Part shown: in pieces, positions 43,869 through 56,466 of the stretch
Numbering within the stretch: the first letter of the stretch is position 1
Layout: every line of letters starts with the position of its first letter
Assembly (NCBI RefSeq): GCF_009727055.1
Contig: NC_052360.1
Span: forward strand, 69,030,608 to 69,094,607
Origin: Benincasa hispida
Taxonomy: Eukaryota > Streptophyta > Magnoliopsida > Cucurbitales > Cucurbitaceae
DNA: 64,000 nucleotides
Direction: 5' to 3'
The notes under the pieces: generated by a model
What the model was told of the DNA's origin: nothing
What the model saw: only the letters and a program-made list of their open reading frames with translations
Databases searched by the model: none
Position numbers and translations under genes: made by a program

Positions 43869-46247
43869 TGTCACACCCCCTCCCAAACTACCTGCTAGCT
43901 TAGTCAGGGAGATGGCATGAAGCCAACTGACATCGTCCTCCTCTAACGATACCTGTTGACCCTACTGAATCGTTGAACCTGATAAACATACTAATCTTAG
44001 ATATAAAATACTTTACATGTAACAGAACACAACGGAATCCTTGAAAACATTTAGATACACATGAAGTGTAGTCCTGACATAACTCGGTTTGGAAAATAAC
44101 CTGATAGAGATATCACAACCAAAAATATATTCAATTGGGGTTTACACAACCACGACATCTAGTGCTTACACAACCATAAACTATCCAGTTCTTACAAAGA
44201 CATTTACAATACAAACAGACACAATGTACAACTCCATCCACGTATGGAGCTTGATCTGGAAGCTTTTAGTAGAAAACAAACTTTGGCCGTTATCAGGCAC
44301 TGGGAGCTCGATCTTTACCTGAAAATTGGGAAAACATTTTGAAGGAGTGAGCTACGAAGCCCAGTGAGTGACTAAATTTAAAACTATAAATCCGCAAATA
44401 AAAACATGTGATAAACCTTTAAACGTATAAATCTGTTCAATCAAAATGTTAAACATAAACGTGTAATGATAAAAGCTTTCTCAAATATTCCGCAAGTACG
44501 TCATTAAAATCTAGCAAGGCATATCAAGTATATAAAATATTTTAACTAACATGACAAATCAACATTGTGTAGGGCACGCCCAGTACAACCAACGTTTATT
44601 AGCTCTACGATGTAGTGGGGCTCGCCCAGCACTCCCATCGTCTTTGTCGTAGTGGGGCCCGTCCAGCATTCACGACAGCATTGTTGACAACGGAATATAA
44701 CCTGTGTGCAAACGGTATCATATAGCCTTGGGCTCAATATCTCAGTCATGTAGTCAATAAAAATCTCAGAAAACCACATGGAAACATTAAAACATGCCTG
44801 CTTACCTTTATCTTCCGTAAAACTCAAGCTTACTCAGCTTGCTCATGAAAAACTAAAAATCTTTAAACAGTACTCACTAATACATACTTTACTTTAAATG
44901 ATATTGTTTCAACTACTTTTCAGGAAGTCAATAATCACTTGCTCGTATATAAACCTCATTAGAAAATCTAAGCTCAAAACTTATGCTTGAAACCATTCAT
45001 AGAAATCATGTATATTCATAAGTTCATATTCAAGCATGTAAACCATTTAAGCATAAATTACAGTTTAGAAATCATTTTCGAAATTCGTTTTGTCACTCAC
45101 AGTCTTGGCTAGTTCCCTGGTCTGTAGACTCGGCCTATTTCCTCTTGGCCTGTCAAACAAACCAAAATCGAGCATCAGAACTATAAATTTTCTTGTCTTT
45201 CCATGCTCATGAATTCTAAATTCTAGAATAAAATCACACTTCACACTTTTTTTTTTCCAGATTTTTAAGATTCAAAACCCTAAATTCAAACACTCATTAC
45301 TTGACCAAAATTAATGTTCTATATATCAAACTCTTCATTTTTGAACCCTCTACAACTTACCTAAAGGAATAAAAACGATATTCCCAAAGGATTTATCCAG
45401 AAATCCCTCGAACACAGCAAAAACAGATTCGTGCTTCTCTACTACCCTCTACTTTTCTCCTAAAATTAAATCTACTTCTAGTATTTTTGGTTCATGAATT
45501 CCTCATGAAAGTTATACGAAATTGAATAAGCTTTCCAACCATACCCAATTGAGCTTCTAATTCAACCTGTACACCCCAAAATATTCGAAAAATCAGAGAA
45601 AACCAGAGATCCTTCTGATTTGTACGAAAATTTTGTGCTCTATTTTCCTTTTCAAAACCCATTAACTTAACCTCAGATTTAGCTCAAGCTTCCTTCATAA
45701 AATTTGTTAGAAATTGGATTAAATTTCAAGGAAGTCAGGCCTTACTTTTTAGTTCTTTTTGTGTAGCTCAAACCAACCTAAAAACTAGAGATAGGCAGGT
45801 TAAACCCAAATTCTTCCATGGTTGCACTTGCATGAACTTTTTCCTCCCTTCTTCAACCTCCCACCTGCAGCAAGCTTCTTTTTCCTCGTCCTTCACTCTC
45901 TCTCTCGAAATTCTCTAAAAATCTGATGGGAAATGATGGAGAAATGGGCTGAAATGAGTTAAGGTTCTCACTTTAAACCCTTTACGCGCCGAATAGGGTT
46001 TCCATTTCCTTTTTTTTTTTGTTTTTTTTCCTTTTTCCTTTTTCCTTTTCCTTTTCCTTTCCTTTTCTTTTCTTTTTCTTTATTTCCTTTCTTTTCTTTT
46101 CTTTATTAATAAATTCAAAAATATCAAAGACAACTTCAACCAAAAGCTTTGCCATTTTTCTTCAACAATGGAACAACAAAAACTTAAATCCAACATCCTA
46201 CAATATGTGACAAGAGCAAATAATCCAAGGAAAGTCTCGGGTTTACA
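43869..46247 (-). repeat. 3' LTR of the chromovirus
   Basis: 2379 bp, minus strand TGTAAACCCGAGAC...GGTGTGACA. It contains short GC-rich repeats (gtagtggggc(t/c)cgcccagc, 44609-44665) and a pyrimidine-rich tract at 46006-46108. Confidence 0.92.
46006..46108. repeat. Pyrimidine-rich microsatellite (cctttt/ctttt) in the chromovirus LTR
   Basis: Runs of T with single or paired C on the plus strand; the element's own strand is purine-rich. The same tract occurs in the other LTR at 53336-53420 with a different length. An open frame through it is only poly-Phe/Ser. Confidence 0.85.
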
Positions 46248-46262
46248 GCTTATCTCCCCGTT
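46248..46262 (-). promoter_or_regulatory. Polypurine tract of the chromovirus
   Basis: The minus strand reads aacggggagataagc just before the 3' LTR. Confidence 0.7.
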
Positions 46263-46341
46263 ATAAAATTTCGTCCTCGAAATTTAAAAGTCCTTAGGTG
46301 AAGAGTGTCGGGTAACTCCTCCTCGTCTGGTCTTCTGACTC

Positions 46342-46854
46342 CTAAGTTGCCTCCTCCACTCCGTGATGTCTCCAAAGGACCTTCACGAGTGGGATCGTTT
46401 TGTTCCTAAAAACTTGCTCCTTTTTGTCGAGGATCTGAACCGCTTCCTCTTTATAACTCAAGTCTTCTTTCAGCTCAACCAGTTGTGCTTGCAACACATG
46501 TGATGGATCTGGAATATATTTCCTCAACATGGACACATGGAAAACATCATGTATTCGAGCAAGTTCTGCTAGCAACTCAAGTCTATAGGCTGTTGGTCTA
46601 ACTCATTCTGTTATCCGATAAGGACCAATATATCTAGAACTCAGCTTACCCTTCCTCCCAAAGCAAAGAACACCTCTCCATGGAGATAACTTTAAGAAAA
46701 CTTGATCTCCAACCTGGAATTCTAAGTTTCTTCGTTGCTTATCTGCATAGCTCTTTTGTCGATCTTGAGCTATCTTCAGGTTCTCTCTAATCGACTTAAT
46801 ATTGTCTAACGTAACTTGTACTAACTCAGAACCAACTAGCTTTCGCTCTCCCAC
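46342..46854 (-). pseudogene. Chromovirus integrase C-terminus and chromodomain
   Basis: The frame at 46854-46603 gives DRQKSYADKQRRNLEFQVGD, VFLKLSPWRGV and RYIGPYRI, the GPY/F module of chromovirus integrases. The frame at 46575-46342 gives VFHVSMLRKYIPDPSHV and ILDKKEQVFRNKTIPLVKVLW...GVEEAT, the chromodomain used to target heterochromatin. It ends with TAG where family members have Trp (EEATW), a likely TGG-to-TAG change. A stop near 46600 separates the two parts. Confidence 0.88.
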
Positions 46855-46860
46855 TTCGTT

Positions 46861-47952
46861 CTAGCACACAGGAGTTCTGCATGGTATGCCATACAAAGCC
46901 TCGAATGGTGTCATGCCGATACTAGACTGATAGTTGTTATTATAAGCAAACTCCATAAGTAATAAGTGGGTATCCCAACTTCCCTTAAACTGAAGGACAC
47001 ATGCACTCAACATGTCTTCTAAGGTTTGGATGGTCCTCTTTGACTGACCATCTGTCTGGGGATGAAACGTTGTATTGAACTTCAACTTTATTCCCATTGC
47101 TTTCTGCACACTAGGCCAAAAATTAGAAGTCAACCTCGGATCCCTATCTGAAACTATGGACACTGGCACTCCATGCTGACTCACAGTCCTGTCGATGTAT
47201 AGCTTAGCTAGCTGATCTAGTGTAGACATCACTTTAATCGGTATAAACCGCGCTGTCTTGGTGAGTCTGTCTACTATTAGCCATATACCATCATGTCCAC
47301 TAGTAGTACGAGGTAATCCAAACAGAAAATCCATGGTAATATGCTCCCAGTTCCACTCTGGCACTGGTAGTGGATTAGGGAGTCCTCCTGGCCTCTGTCT
47401 CACTGGTTTAACCTGTTGGTAGATCAAACATTTATCAACATATTCGGCTATCTCTCGCTTCATACCAGGCCACCAATAAGTTTTCTTTAAAGTTCTGTAC
47501 ATCTTGGTGCTTCCTGGATGAAAAACATAAGCTGAACTATGAGCTTCCTCTAGTATAGCACCCTTAAGCTCACTAATACTCGTACCGCATAGTCTTCTCT
47601 GCTTAACTATGGCTCCGTCTGCTCTCAACTCAAATTTTGCCTCTGGGCCTTGCTTGGACTTTGCAAGCATCTTCTGTAAGTTACTATCCTCTGGCTGTCT
47701 TCTAACAATCTCTGCTACTAGAGAAGACCTAACCTGAAATTGAGCTAAAAGACTCCCCGAAGTCTCTGTAGTCACAACCGCCCTGAAACCTCTTAACTCA
47801 CTTAGCAAGGTTGCTCGAATACTACACAAGGCAATCTTCGAAAGTCTCGACTTCCTACTTAATGCATCTGCCACTACGTTAGCCTTACTCGGATGGTATT
47901 CAATGGTACAGTCATAGTCTTTAATCAGTTCTAGCCATTGCCTTTGTCTCAA
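46861..47952 (-). pseudogene. Chromovirus RNase H end and integrase
   Basis: 363 open codons. The RNase H end is RQRQWLELIKDYDCTIEYHPSKANVVADALSR-like sequence. Integrase zinc domain: AHSSAYVFHPG, TYWWPGMK, CLIYQQ (second Cys changed to Tyr). Catalytic core: Asp208 (TMDFLFGLP), Asp269 (VSDRDPRL), and residue 305 in DGQSKRTIQ, which should be the Glu of D,D(35)E but is Lys (codon 47038-47040). The spacing of 35 is kept. Integrase would insert the DNA copy; this protein should be inactive. The frame ends at a stop before SKLVGSE-like sequence. Confidence 0.93.
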
Positions 47953-47958
47953 ATTCAG

Positions 47959-48857
47959 CTATTTCTGATCAAAGATATACTTCAGGCTCTTATGATTTCT
48001 GAAAATGTGGCACTTCTCACGAAATAAATAATGTCTCCAGATCTTCAGTGCTAAAACAACTGCTGCTAGCTCAAGATCATGGGTAGGGTAATTACACTCA
48101 TGTTCTTCAACTGCCTTGAAGCATAAGCTATTACCTTTCCTTCCTACATAAGCACACAACCTAATCATTTCCTCGAAGCGTCACAATAGATCACATACTC
48201 TTTCCCTGTTACAAGAAGTGTCAGAATAGGTGATGTCACTAATCTATTCTTCAGCTCTTGGAAACTCTGTTCGTACTTATCCAACCACACAAACTTAACA
48301 TTCTTCCTTGTCAAAGCTGTCAAGGGTAATGCTAATCGTGAGAAATCCTCAACAAAACGTCAGTAGTATCCAACAAGGCCTAGGAAACTACGTGCCTCTG
48401 TTGCACTAGCTGGTCTCTCCCAATTGACAACAGCTTCCACTTTCTATGGATCAACACTAACTCCGTCCGCTGAAACTACATGCCCTAAAAACACTATCTG
48501 TTTCAACCAGAACTCACATTTGCTGAACTTAGCGTACAACTGTTTATCACGTAGTGTCTATAGAACAGTCCTCAGATGTTTCTCATTGGCTTTCCTATCA
48601 ATTGAGTAAACTAGTATGTCATCGATGAACACTATCACAAACTGATCTAAGTACTGATGGAAGATTCTATTCATGAGGTCCATGAAAACTGCTGGCGCAT
48701 TCGTTAAATCGAATGGCATCACTAAAAATTTATAGTGCCCATACCTCATCTTGAATGTTGTCTTAGGAATATCTGATTCCCAAACCTTTAACTGGTGGTA
48801 TCCTGACCTCAAATCAATCTTAGAGAACATTGCTGCTCCCCTTAACTGGTTAAACAA
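47959..48857 (-). pseudogene. Chromovirus reverse transcriptase core and RNase H
   Basis: 48857-48558 encodes [15 protein letters not shown], then [18 protein letters not shown], and the catalytic FIDDILVYS (Asp pair intact). After a stop near 48558, sequence to 48170 reads the thumb and connection (KCEFWL, FLGHVVS, DFSRLA-like) through a few stops. 48168-47959 gives [26 protein letters not shown], the RNase H motif with the second acidic residue. Several single-base breaks. Confidence 0.9.
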
Positions 48858-48904
48858 GTCATCAATGCATGGTAGAGGATACTTGTTACGTATCGTGACC
48901 TTTT

Positions 48905-49494
48905 TTAACTACCTGTAATCAATGCATAATCTGAGGTACCATCTTTCTTCTTCACGAATAACACTGGAGCTCCATAAGACGATACACTAGGCCTAATGTA
49001 TCCCTTGTCAACTAGTTCTTGTAACTGCACCTTAAGCTCACTCGGAGCCAATCTGTACGGCGCTTGTGAAATAGGTGTTATTTCTGGTAACAATTCAATG
49101 GTGAACTCCATCTTTCTATCAGGTGGCAAACCTAATAGATCAGCTAGAAAAACATCAAGAAATTCGTTCACTACAGGAACATCTTCTGGTTTCAGCTTTC
49201 TTCCTACACCTCTACTACGTGTGCAAGAAATGCTGTGCAACCCTTTCTCAACAACTTTTCAGCTTTCAGAGCTGAAATCAAACTTGTAGGAATAATCTTC
49301 CTCTCACCCCTGAAAACCACTTCAGCCAAACATGGTTTCCTAAAAGTCACTTCCTTCCTATGGAAATCCATAGAAGCATGGTGAATGAATAAGAAATCCA
49401 TTCCCAAAATTACATCCAACACCTGAAACTCTAGTGCAAAAAGATCCACTAGCATACTGAGACCTTCTACTAAAACCTCACAATCACGCAGCAC
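48905..49494 (-). pseudogene. Chromovirus protease C-part and RT N-terminus
   Basis: 49494-49204 has VILGMDFL, the conserved protease end. 49240-48905 gives [79 protein letters not shown], the standard RT entry. The two frames overlap by a frameshift near 49220. Confidence 0.92.
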
Positions 49495-49902
49495 TTAATT
49501 GACTAGTAAAACATCACCAACTGGAGTGTATATAACTAAACCCTCAGATAAATTCTCTAGCATCCTATTTAGATTAGTTGGAAACATACTAGAAACAAAG
49601 GAATGCATAGCACCTAGATCTAATAAAACACATGTAGGTATATTACAAATAAAAACCGTACCAGTAATCACGTCTGGTGCACCCTCTACTTCCTGTTGAG
49701 TCATAGCGTAGACTTTTCTCTGCTGCCTAGGTCTCCTCACAACTCCTTTCTGCTTTACACCGCTGGTGCCCTTTCCTGCAGCTGCTGAGACTCTCAGCTG
49801 CTCAACTGTGTGGGACTCAACACCCTGGTCCCTCTGAACTGCTGCTCTCAGTTGTGGACAGTCTCTTTTGAAATGCCCTGGCTGTCCACACTGGTAACAC
49901 AC
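49495..49902 (-). pseudogene. Chromovirus gag zinc knuckle and protease N-part
   Basis: Begins MCYQCGQPGHFKRDC, a CX2CX4HX4C nucleocapsid knuckle with all four ligands. A basic linker follows, then the protease active site as LLDLGAMHSF, where the usual DSGAT is DLGAM. The Asp is kept but the Ser is replaced, so activity is doubtful. Ends at a stop adjoining the next frame. Confidence 0.9.
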
Positions 49903-50931
49903 ACCAACACCAATAAGACACTGACCCCAATGATTCCTGCCACAACTTGCACATGGGGTTCTCTTGGTTTCACTAGCAACGGACTCCTAACCCATCTGCG
50001 GTCTTGCTGCTGAACTAGCAGACTGACTGGGTGCTCTCTGGCTCTGGCCTCTAATAGGCACTACCTGAACTCATCTGCCTTGATGACTGTCCACCAGACC
50101 GATGCTTTAAAGTCTTGACGACCTGAAACATTCACTCCAAGTGTGAACCTCCGCTGCTCACGACCTCGGAAACCACTAGCTATTGAAGCCCAACAACTAG
50201 GCTCCATTGCTGACTTCCCCTCTGTTTATACTCCTGCTCCACACGTAGGGCAGTCTCTACTAACTGGGAAAAATCCATCCAATTAGCAATAGCTGTAACT
50301 AGGGACGTATCTCAAAACACAGCCCTCTTTCAAACCTTTGACACCTATCACTCTCAGATGCCACAATCACATCAGCATACCGTGAAAGCTCGGTACACCT
50401 TTCTCTCGTACTCGGCCACTAAAAGTCACCCTTGCTTTCTGCCCAAGAACTCATTCTCTTTGCCTCACAGTATGTGCTGGGATAATACTTGTCTTCGAAT
50501 ATGCCTTTGAAAGTCTGCCAGTCTAACGTATGTGCATCACTGCGCCTGGCTAATATGGATTTCCACAATCCCTCTACCTCTTTCTACAGCAGGAATGTGG
50601 CCAATCTGACTTTTCGCTCCTCAAGACAGCTCATCACATCGAAGCATTTCTCAAGCATATTTAACCAAACCTCAACGTTAGTTGGATCTGTGGAACCCTC
50701 AAACTCTGTGGCTCCTAATTTCTTCAATCGTTTTATTCCATACATCTTTTCCGGATCACTAGGCTCTACTCTCTCTAGCCTACCTACCTCTTGTGAAAAT
50801 CTAGAAAACTGCTCATTTCCTGCTCCAGTCTGATCTCTCGGGGTACTGGATCCCCTTTCAGATTGACCTTGGGTAGAGTCCTGCATCCCATCCTGATTCT
50901 GCCTGCGTCGTCTGCTGGTACGTGGTGGCAT
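49903..50931 (-). pseudogene. Chromovirus gag capsid region
   Basis: Starts MPPRTSRRRRQNQDG at 50931, in the expected position after the primer site. It contains DPEKMYGIKRLKKLGATEFEGSTDPTNVEVWLNMLEKCFDVM, the retrotransposon gag domain. The frame stops at about 50584. Weaker gag-like text continues to 49903 in broken frames (Trp-rich and Arg-rich pieces). The upstream leader is about 220 bp. Confidence 0.88.
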
Positions 50932-51150
50932 GACTCCTATAACATATCAACGCATCAGACATGCTATAGATACTTAACTCAGATGCATGATACTAAACTT
51001 CTACCCACATTCTATTCCTGACTGGACTCACTCTTATCTATACTTGGACCATACTATGCTAGTTCTATTTGAACTGACTCAATGTCCAACTATTTACTTC
51101 CTAGATTCTTCTAAGCACTAATTGCTCTGTCTCATTTCCCATAAAGCTAA

Positions 51151-51164
51151 CCGCTCTGATACCA
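51151..51164 (-). promoter_or_regulatory. Initiator-Met primer-binding site of the chromovirus
   Basis: The minus strand reads tggtatcagagcgg, just after the LTR end at 51168. Confidence 0.9.
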
Positions 51165-51167
51165 AAT

Positions 51168-53562
51168 CGTCACACCCCCTCCCAAACTACCTGCTAGCTT
51201 AGTCATAGAGATAGCGTGAAGCCAAAAGACATCGTCCTCCTCTAACGATACCTGTTGACCCTGTTTAATCGTTGAACCTGATAACCATACTAATCTTAGA
51301 TATAAAATACTTTACATGTAACACAACACAGCGGAATCCCTGAAAACCTTTAGACACACATGAAGTGCAGTCTTGACATAACTCGGTTTGGAAAATAACC
51401 TGATAGAGATATCACAACCAAAAATATATCCAACTGGGGTTTACACAACCACGACATCTAGTGCTTACACAACCATAAACTATCCAATTCTTATAAAGAA
51501 ATTTACAATACAAACAGACACAATGTACAACTCCACCCACGAATGGAGCTTGATCTGGATGCTTTTAGCAGAAAACAGACTTTGGCAGATATCAAGCACC
51601 GGGAGCTCGATCTCTACCTGAAAAGTGGGAAAACATTTTGAAGGAGTGAGCTACGAAGCCCAGTGAGTGACTAAATTTAAAACTGTAAATCTGCAAATCA
51701 GAACACGTGATAAACCTTTAAACCTATAAATCTGTTCAATCAAAGCGTTAAATATAAACGTGTAACGATAAAAGCTTTCTCAAATATTCCGCAAGTACGT
51801 CATTAAAATCTAGCAAGGCATATCAAGTATATAAAACATTTCAACTAACATGACAAATCAACATTGTGTAGGCACGTCCAGTACAACTAACATTTACTAA
51901 TTCTACGATGTAGTGGGGCCCGCCCAGCACTCCTATCGTCTTTGTCATAGTGGAGCCCGCCCAGCACTCACAACAGCATTGTTGTCACGGAGTACACTCA
52001 ACGTTAACAACAGAATATAACCTGTGTGCAAACGGTATCATATAGCCTTGGGCTCAATATCTTAGTCATGTAGTCAATAAAAGTCTCAGAAAACCACATG
52101 AAAACATTAAAACATGCCTGATTATCTTTATCTTCCATAAAACTTAAGCTTACTCAGCTTGCTCGTGAAAAACTAAAAATCTTTAAACAGTACTCGCTAA
52201 TACATACTTTACTTTAAATGATATCTTTTCAACTACTTTTCAGGAAGTCAATAATCACTTGCTCGTATATAAACCTCATTAGAAAATCTAAGCTCAAAAC
52301 TTATGCTTGAAACCATTCATAGAAATCATGTATATTCATAAGTTCATATTCAAGCATGTAAACCATTTAAGCATAAATTACAGTTTAGAAATCATTTTCG
52401 AAATTCGTTTTGTCACTCACAGTCTTGGCTAGTTCCCTGGTCTGTAGACTCGGCCTATTTCCTCTTGGCCTGTCAAACAAACCAAAATCGAGCATCAGAA
52501 CTATAAATCGTCTTGTCTTTCCATGCTCATGAATTATAAATTCTAGAATAAAATCAAACTTCACACCATTTTTTTCCAGATTTTCCAGATTCAAAAACCT
52601 AACTTCAAACAGTCTTAACTTCCTCAATACTCGACCAAAATTAATGTTCTATATATCAAACTCTTGATTTTGGAAACCTCTACAATTACCTGAAGGAATA
52701 AAAACGAGATTCCCAACGGATTTGTCCAAAAATCCCCCGAACACAACAAAAATAGATTTGTGCTTCTCTGCTACCCTCTACTTTTCTCCTGAAATTAAAC
52801 CTAATTTTATTCATTTTTGGCTAACGAATTCTTAATGAAAGTTATAAGAAATTGAATAAGCTTTCCAACCATACCCAATTGAGCTTCTAATTCAACCTGT
52901 ATGCCCCATAATTTTCGAAAAACAAGAGAAAACCAGAGATCCTTCTAATTTGCACGAAAATTTTGTGCTCTATTTTCCTTTTCAAAACCCATTAACTTAA
53001 CCTCAGATTTAGCTCAAGCTTCCTTCATGAAATTTGTTAGAAAATGGATTAGCTTTCAAGGAAGTCAAGCCTCACCTCTTAGTTCTTCTTGTGTAGCTCA
53101 AACCGACTTAAAATCTAGAGATAGGCAAGTTAAACCCATATTCTTCCATGGTTGCACTTGCATGAACTTTTTCCTCCCTTCTTCAACCTCCCACCTGCAG
53201 CAAGCTTCTTCTTCCTCGTCGTTCACTCTCTCTCTCTCGAAATGCTCTGAAAATCTATTGGGAAATGATGGAGAAATGGGCTGAAATGAGTTAGGGTTCT
53301 CACTTAAATCCTTTAAGTGTCGAATAGTGTTTCCATTTCCTTTTTTTTTCCTTTTTCCTTTTCCCTTTTTCTTTTCTTTTCTTTTCTTTTTCTTTATTTC
53401 CTTTCTTTTCTTTTATTTATTATTAAATTCCAAAATTATCAAAGAAAACTTCAACTAAAAGCTTTGCCATTTTTCTTCAACAATGGAACAAAAATAACTT
53501 AAATCCAACATCCTACAATATGTGACAAGAGAAAATAATCCAAGGAAAGTCTGGGGTTTACA
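51168..53562 (-). repeat. 5' LTR of the chromovirus
   Basis: 2395 bp. The terminal TGTGACA of the other copy is TGTGACG here (one change). A short insertion near 51985-52010 is absent from the 3' LTR. Confidence 0.92.
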
Positions 53563-53759
53563 CATATACATAGAGGATAGAGAGAGCAAGGAGACGAGGT
53601 GAAGCCAAGAGAAATCGCTCCTAGGCAGATCGAAGACTGTCGGAAAGCAACACAAAGGAGAGAGGGCCAACACTTGTGAGAGTAAGAATACATAACTAGA
53701 ATAGAGTTGAAGTGATAAAGAGCACTGTAAAAGGCCATAGGAAGCAAGACATTTCTTAC
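53563..53759 (+). repeat. B2 5' LTR, second segment
   Basis: Continues the family-B LTR (compare 15110-15335: catatacatag...aagcaagacat) between the chromovirus and the next solo LTR. Includes the right CATAT and the left CTTAC duplications. Confidence 0.82.
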
Positions 53760-55373
53760 TGATGCGTGGTTAATGCGATGAAATAATGGTGTAGAATGCG
53801 ATGGTGGAATATGCATTGTGCATGCAAGTTCTCTTAGCAAGATCCATGTATAAATCCTACTAAGTTGCCTGGTTAGCCCAGGGTCGAACATAGGGACTAT
53901 GGAAATAGTATGCGATGGTAATTTTCGATTACTTTGCGTTGACGAATAAAATAATGCATTGGTTGGTATGTTTGTTTAATGTATAAAGTCTATGCGGTGG
54001 AATTGAGAAAAGAGTCAATAAGAACGAAAGTACAATGAGTATGCGGAGGAACGGGTTGAGAAGGTCTTTAGCAAGTGCTTCCTGAGATTGCGTTCAAGCT
54101 ATGAGATCATGCTACACTCATGCGACAACAATTCATTTTCCAATGCAAATGCGATAACTCCTAGTTTTAGGATGCATGCGATGTATGTGATGATGTCTAT
54201 AGGACTTACTCCTAAGTCTCTATTTCTTGCCTATGCGATGATGAATGATGCACACAGGTACAAAGTGACCACATACAATCATATCCTATCTCTAGGGTGC
54301 ATGCGATGCATTAATAGCAAACAGAACTTATTCCTAAGTTTCTATCTTTTGATTATGTGGTTCTAATCTGACTCTCCCGGGCCTAGATTCTAATATGACT
54401 TTTCCAAGCCTAGATTTTATCCTTAGACCACCCTCCTAAGCATCTCTAAAGGATGAGTGACGCATATATAATACAAGATGATCGCTAAAGTGAAGATCTT
54501 AGATCCTGCTAGCTAAGTGCTTCTCAACCCATTCGACAGTTTAGTTACTCATGCATAAGGTACAGAGAGTGGACAGATATAAAGATGCAATTTCCATTTT
54601 ATAAGTAAGTTCATAATACAAAATGATAATGGAAAATAAGGATAGAGATCTTGGTAGCAATATCTTGCTTCCCAACGCCTTTACACTGAGTTTTCTCTAC
54701 TCTGCCCAAAAGATGTTCTTGCTTCTGCAAGAGTTGGCACTCTCTTTGTTTTCGACACTTCTTGGCACTCTTCCGAGTTAACCAGGACGATCTCTTGGCA
54801 TATTCTCCCTTCACTCGCCTCTTCCTTCTAAGTATAGAAAATTACAGACTATGGCTATCTATGGTGAAGAAGAACTATAAATTATGAATAGTGGAAACGA
54901 ACTCTCTGAACTCCATTAACAAAGGTGGACTTTGGTATTTATAGAGCTTCAGGGTGAAAACTTTTTTCTCTCAAATGATTGCACTGATGGGATGTCATTA
55001 ATTCTCTGTCTGATGCGCCGAATAATTTTCACCGAAAAGTTGAGTGTACTTGCTACAGTGTGTCGTTGATGCACCGGCTCTATGCGACCACCTTATTGAG
55101 CAGATCTTCGCAAATGCATATGATCTCTTAGCCTTGTGGTTACAATCTTTTATGCGCTCGGATGCTAATTTCCTTGGATCGCAATTTCACCTTACACCAA
55201 CGCATTTTCCTGCACAAAATACATAAATTAGTTGCTTCAATGCAATGGACGTATGCGATCGCAATGTTCTAAACTTAATGCTTTTGGACACAATTTTATA
55301 TATTTTTACCGTTGCAATCCTTCATTGTTTTATATCTTTGTGCTATAATAACGTGCATTTCTACCCATTATCA
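53760..55373 (-). mobile_element. Solo Athila B-type LTR, reverse, CTTAC duplication
   Basis: 1614 bp. The minus strand starts TGATAATGGGTAGAAATGCACG at 55373 and ends at TGATGCG... in the plus reading at 53760. Exact CTTAC flanks (53755-53759 and 55374-55378). It is inserted in another LTR of the same family in the opposite orientation. Confidence 0.93.
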
Positions 55374-56268
55374 CTTACCGGGTTTCTTATCACTCAAATC
55401 CATTTGTTATTTTGTTCAGTACTTTATTTGCAGAAAATAGAAACTTCATTTTAATCTATGTTCAATCTCTCCATACCATGCATGAGTAGCTAAACTTCTG
55501 AATGGGTTAAGAAGCACTTAGCTAACAGAACTTAAGATTTACATTTTATGCGATCATCTTGTCTTATGTATGCATCATTCACCTTCGGATATACTTGAGA
55601 AAGTAGTCTAAAGATAGAATTTAGGCTTGAGAGAGTCGGATTAGAATCTAGGCTTAAGAGAGTAAGATTAGATTGCATAAGCAAAAGTAGAAACTTAGGC
55701 ATAAGTTCTATTTTTTATTTACACATTGCATGTAGCCTAAAAATAGGAATGATGGTATGCGGTCACCTTATTTTATGTGTGCATCATTCATCATCACATA
55801 CGCAAGAGTAGAGACTTAGAAATAAGTTCTATCAACTATTTCGCATATACATCGCATGCGTCCTAGAAATAGGAATTATGGCATTATACATTGAGAAATG
55901 TAGTACTGATATTTGTGTATACCATGATCGCATAACTTGTACACAATCTTAGGAAGTGTTAGTTAGACCCCTTCTCAACCCCCTTCATCACATACTTATT
56001 GTAACTCTACGCTTTCATCCCTCTGCATTCAACTCTGATGCATAGGAAAAATCTCAATCAAAACACTATCCACTTCATTTATTTACCACCGCAATAGATT
56101 TGAAGAGTCTGTCGCATATCTACTTAGTAGTCCCTATGTTTGACCCTGGACTTACCAGGAAACCTAGGAAGGCTTATACTTGAGCCTTGTTAGGAAAACT
56201 TGCATGTTCATCGCATAACACACACATCATCGCATACTCACACCATCGCATCATAATTTCACGCATCA
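55374..56268 (+). repeat. B2 5' LTR, third segment
   Basis: Resumes the family-B LTR (compare 15336-16160) and ends ACGCATCA before the primer site. Confidence 0.82.
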
Positions 56269-56274
56269 AGTTTT

Positions 56275-56291
56275 TGGTGCTGTTGCCAGGA
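56275..56291 (+). promoter_or_regulatory. Degenerate tRNA-Asp primer-binding site (B2)
   Basis: tggtgctgttgccagga, six bases after the LTR end. Confidence 0.7.
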
Positions 56292-56466
56292 ACTACGGTA
56301 TATATTGCGCTAACATCAAACCTTTTTGATTTTCTTCAATAAAGGAAGAAGCAAGCATCGCATGTGCAAAAGACACGCTCCTGAACCCAATTACGACCCA
56401 GAGATTGAAAGAACATTTCGCAGAAGATAGAGAAACAGACGTTGACAACAAAGAAGAACTCACAGA

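Larger units (their letters stand above)
43869..53562 (-). mobile_element. Complete-length Tekay/Del-type chromovirus (Ty3/gypsy), CATAT duplication
   Basis: 9694 bp bounded by exact CATAT (43864-43868 and 53563-53567). The LTRs are 43869-46247 and 51168-53562, nearly identical by eye, one with an indel near 51985-52010. Primer site, gag, PR, RT, RNase H, IN and chromodomain are in order on the minus strand. It lies within the B2 5' LTR, so it is younger than B2. Stops and catalytic changes show it is now defective. Confidence 0.93.

Noticed and set aside
46019..46210. ORF of 63 aa, very rich in Phe and Ser.
   Set aside because: It is a translation of the (ctttt)n tract in the chromovirus LTR.
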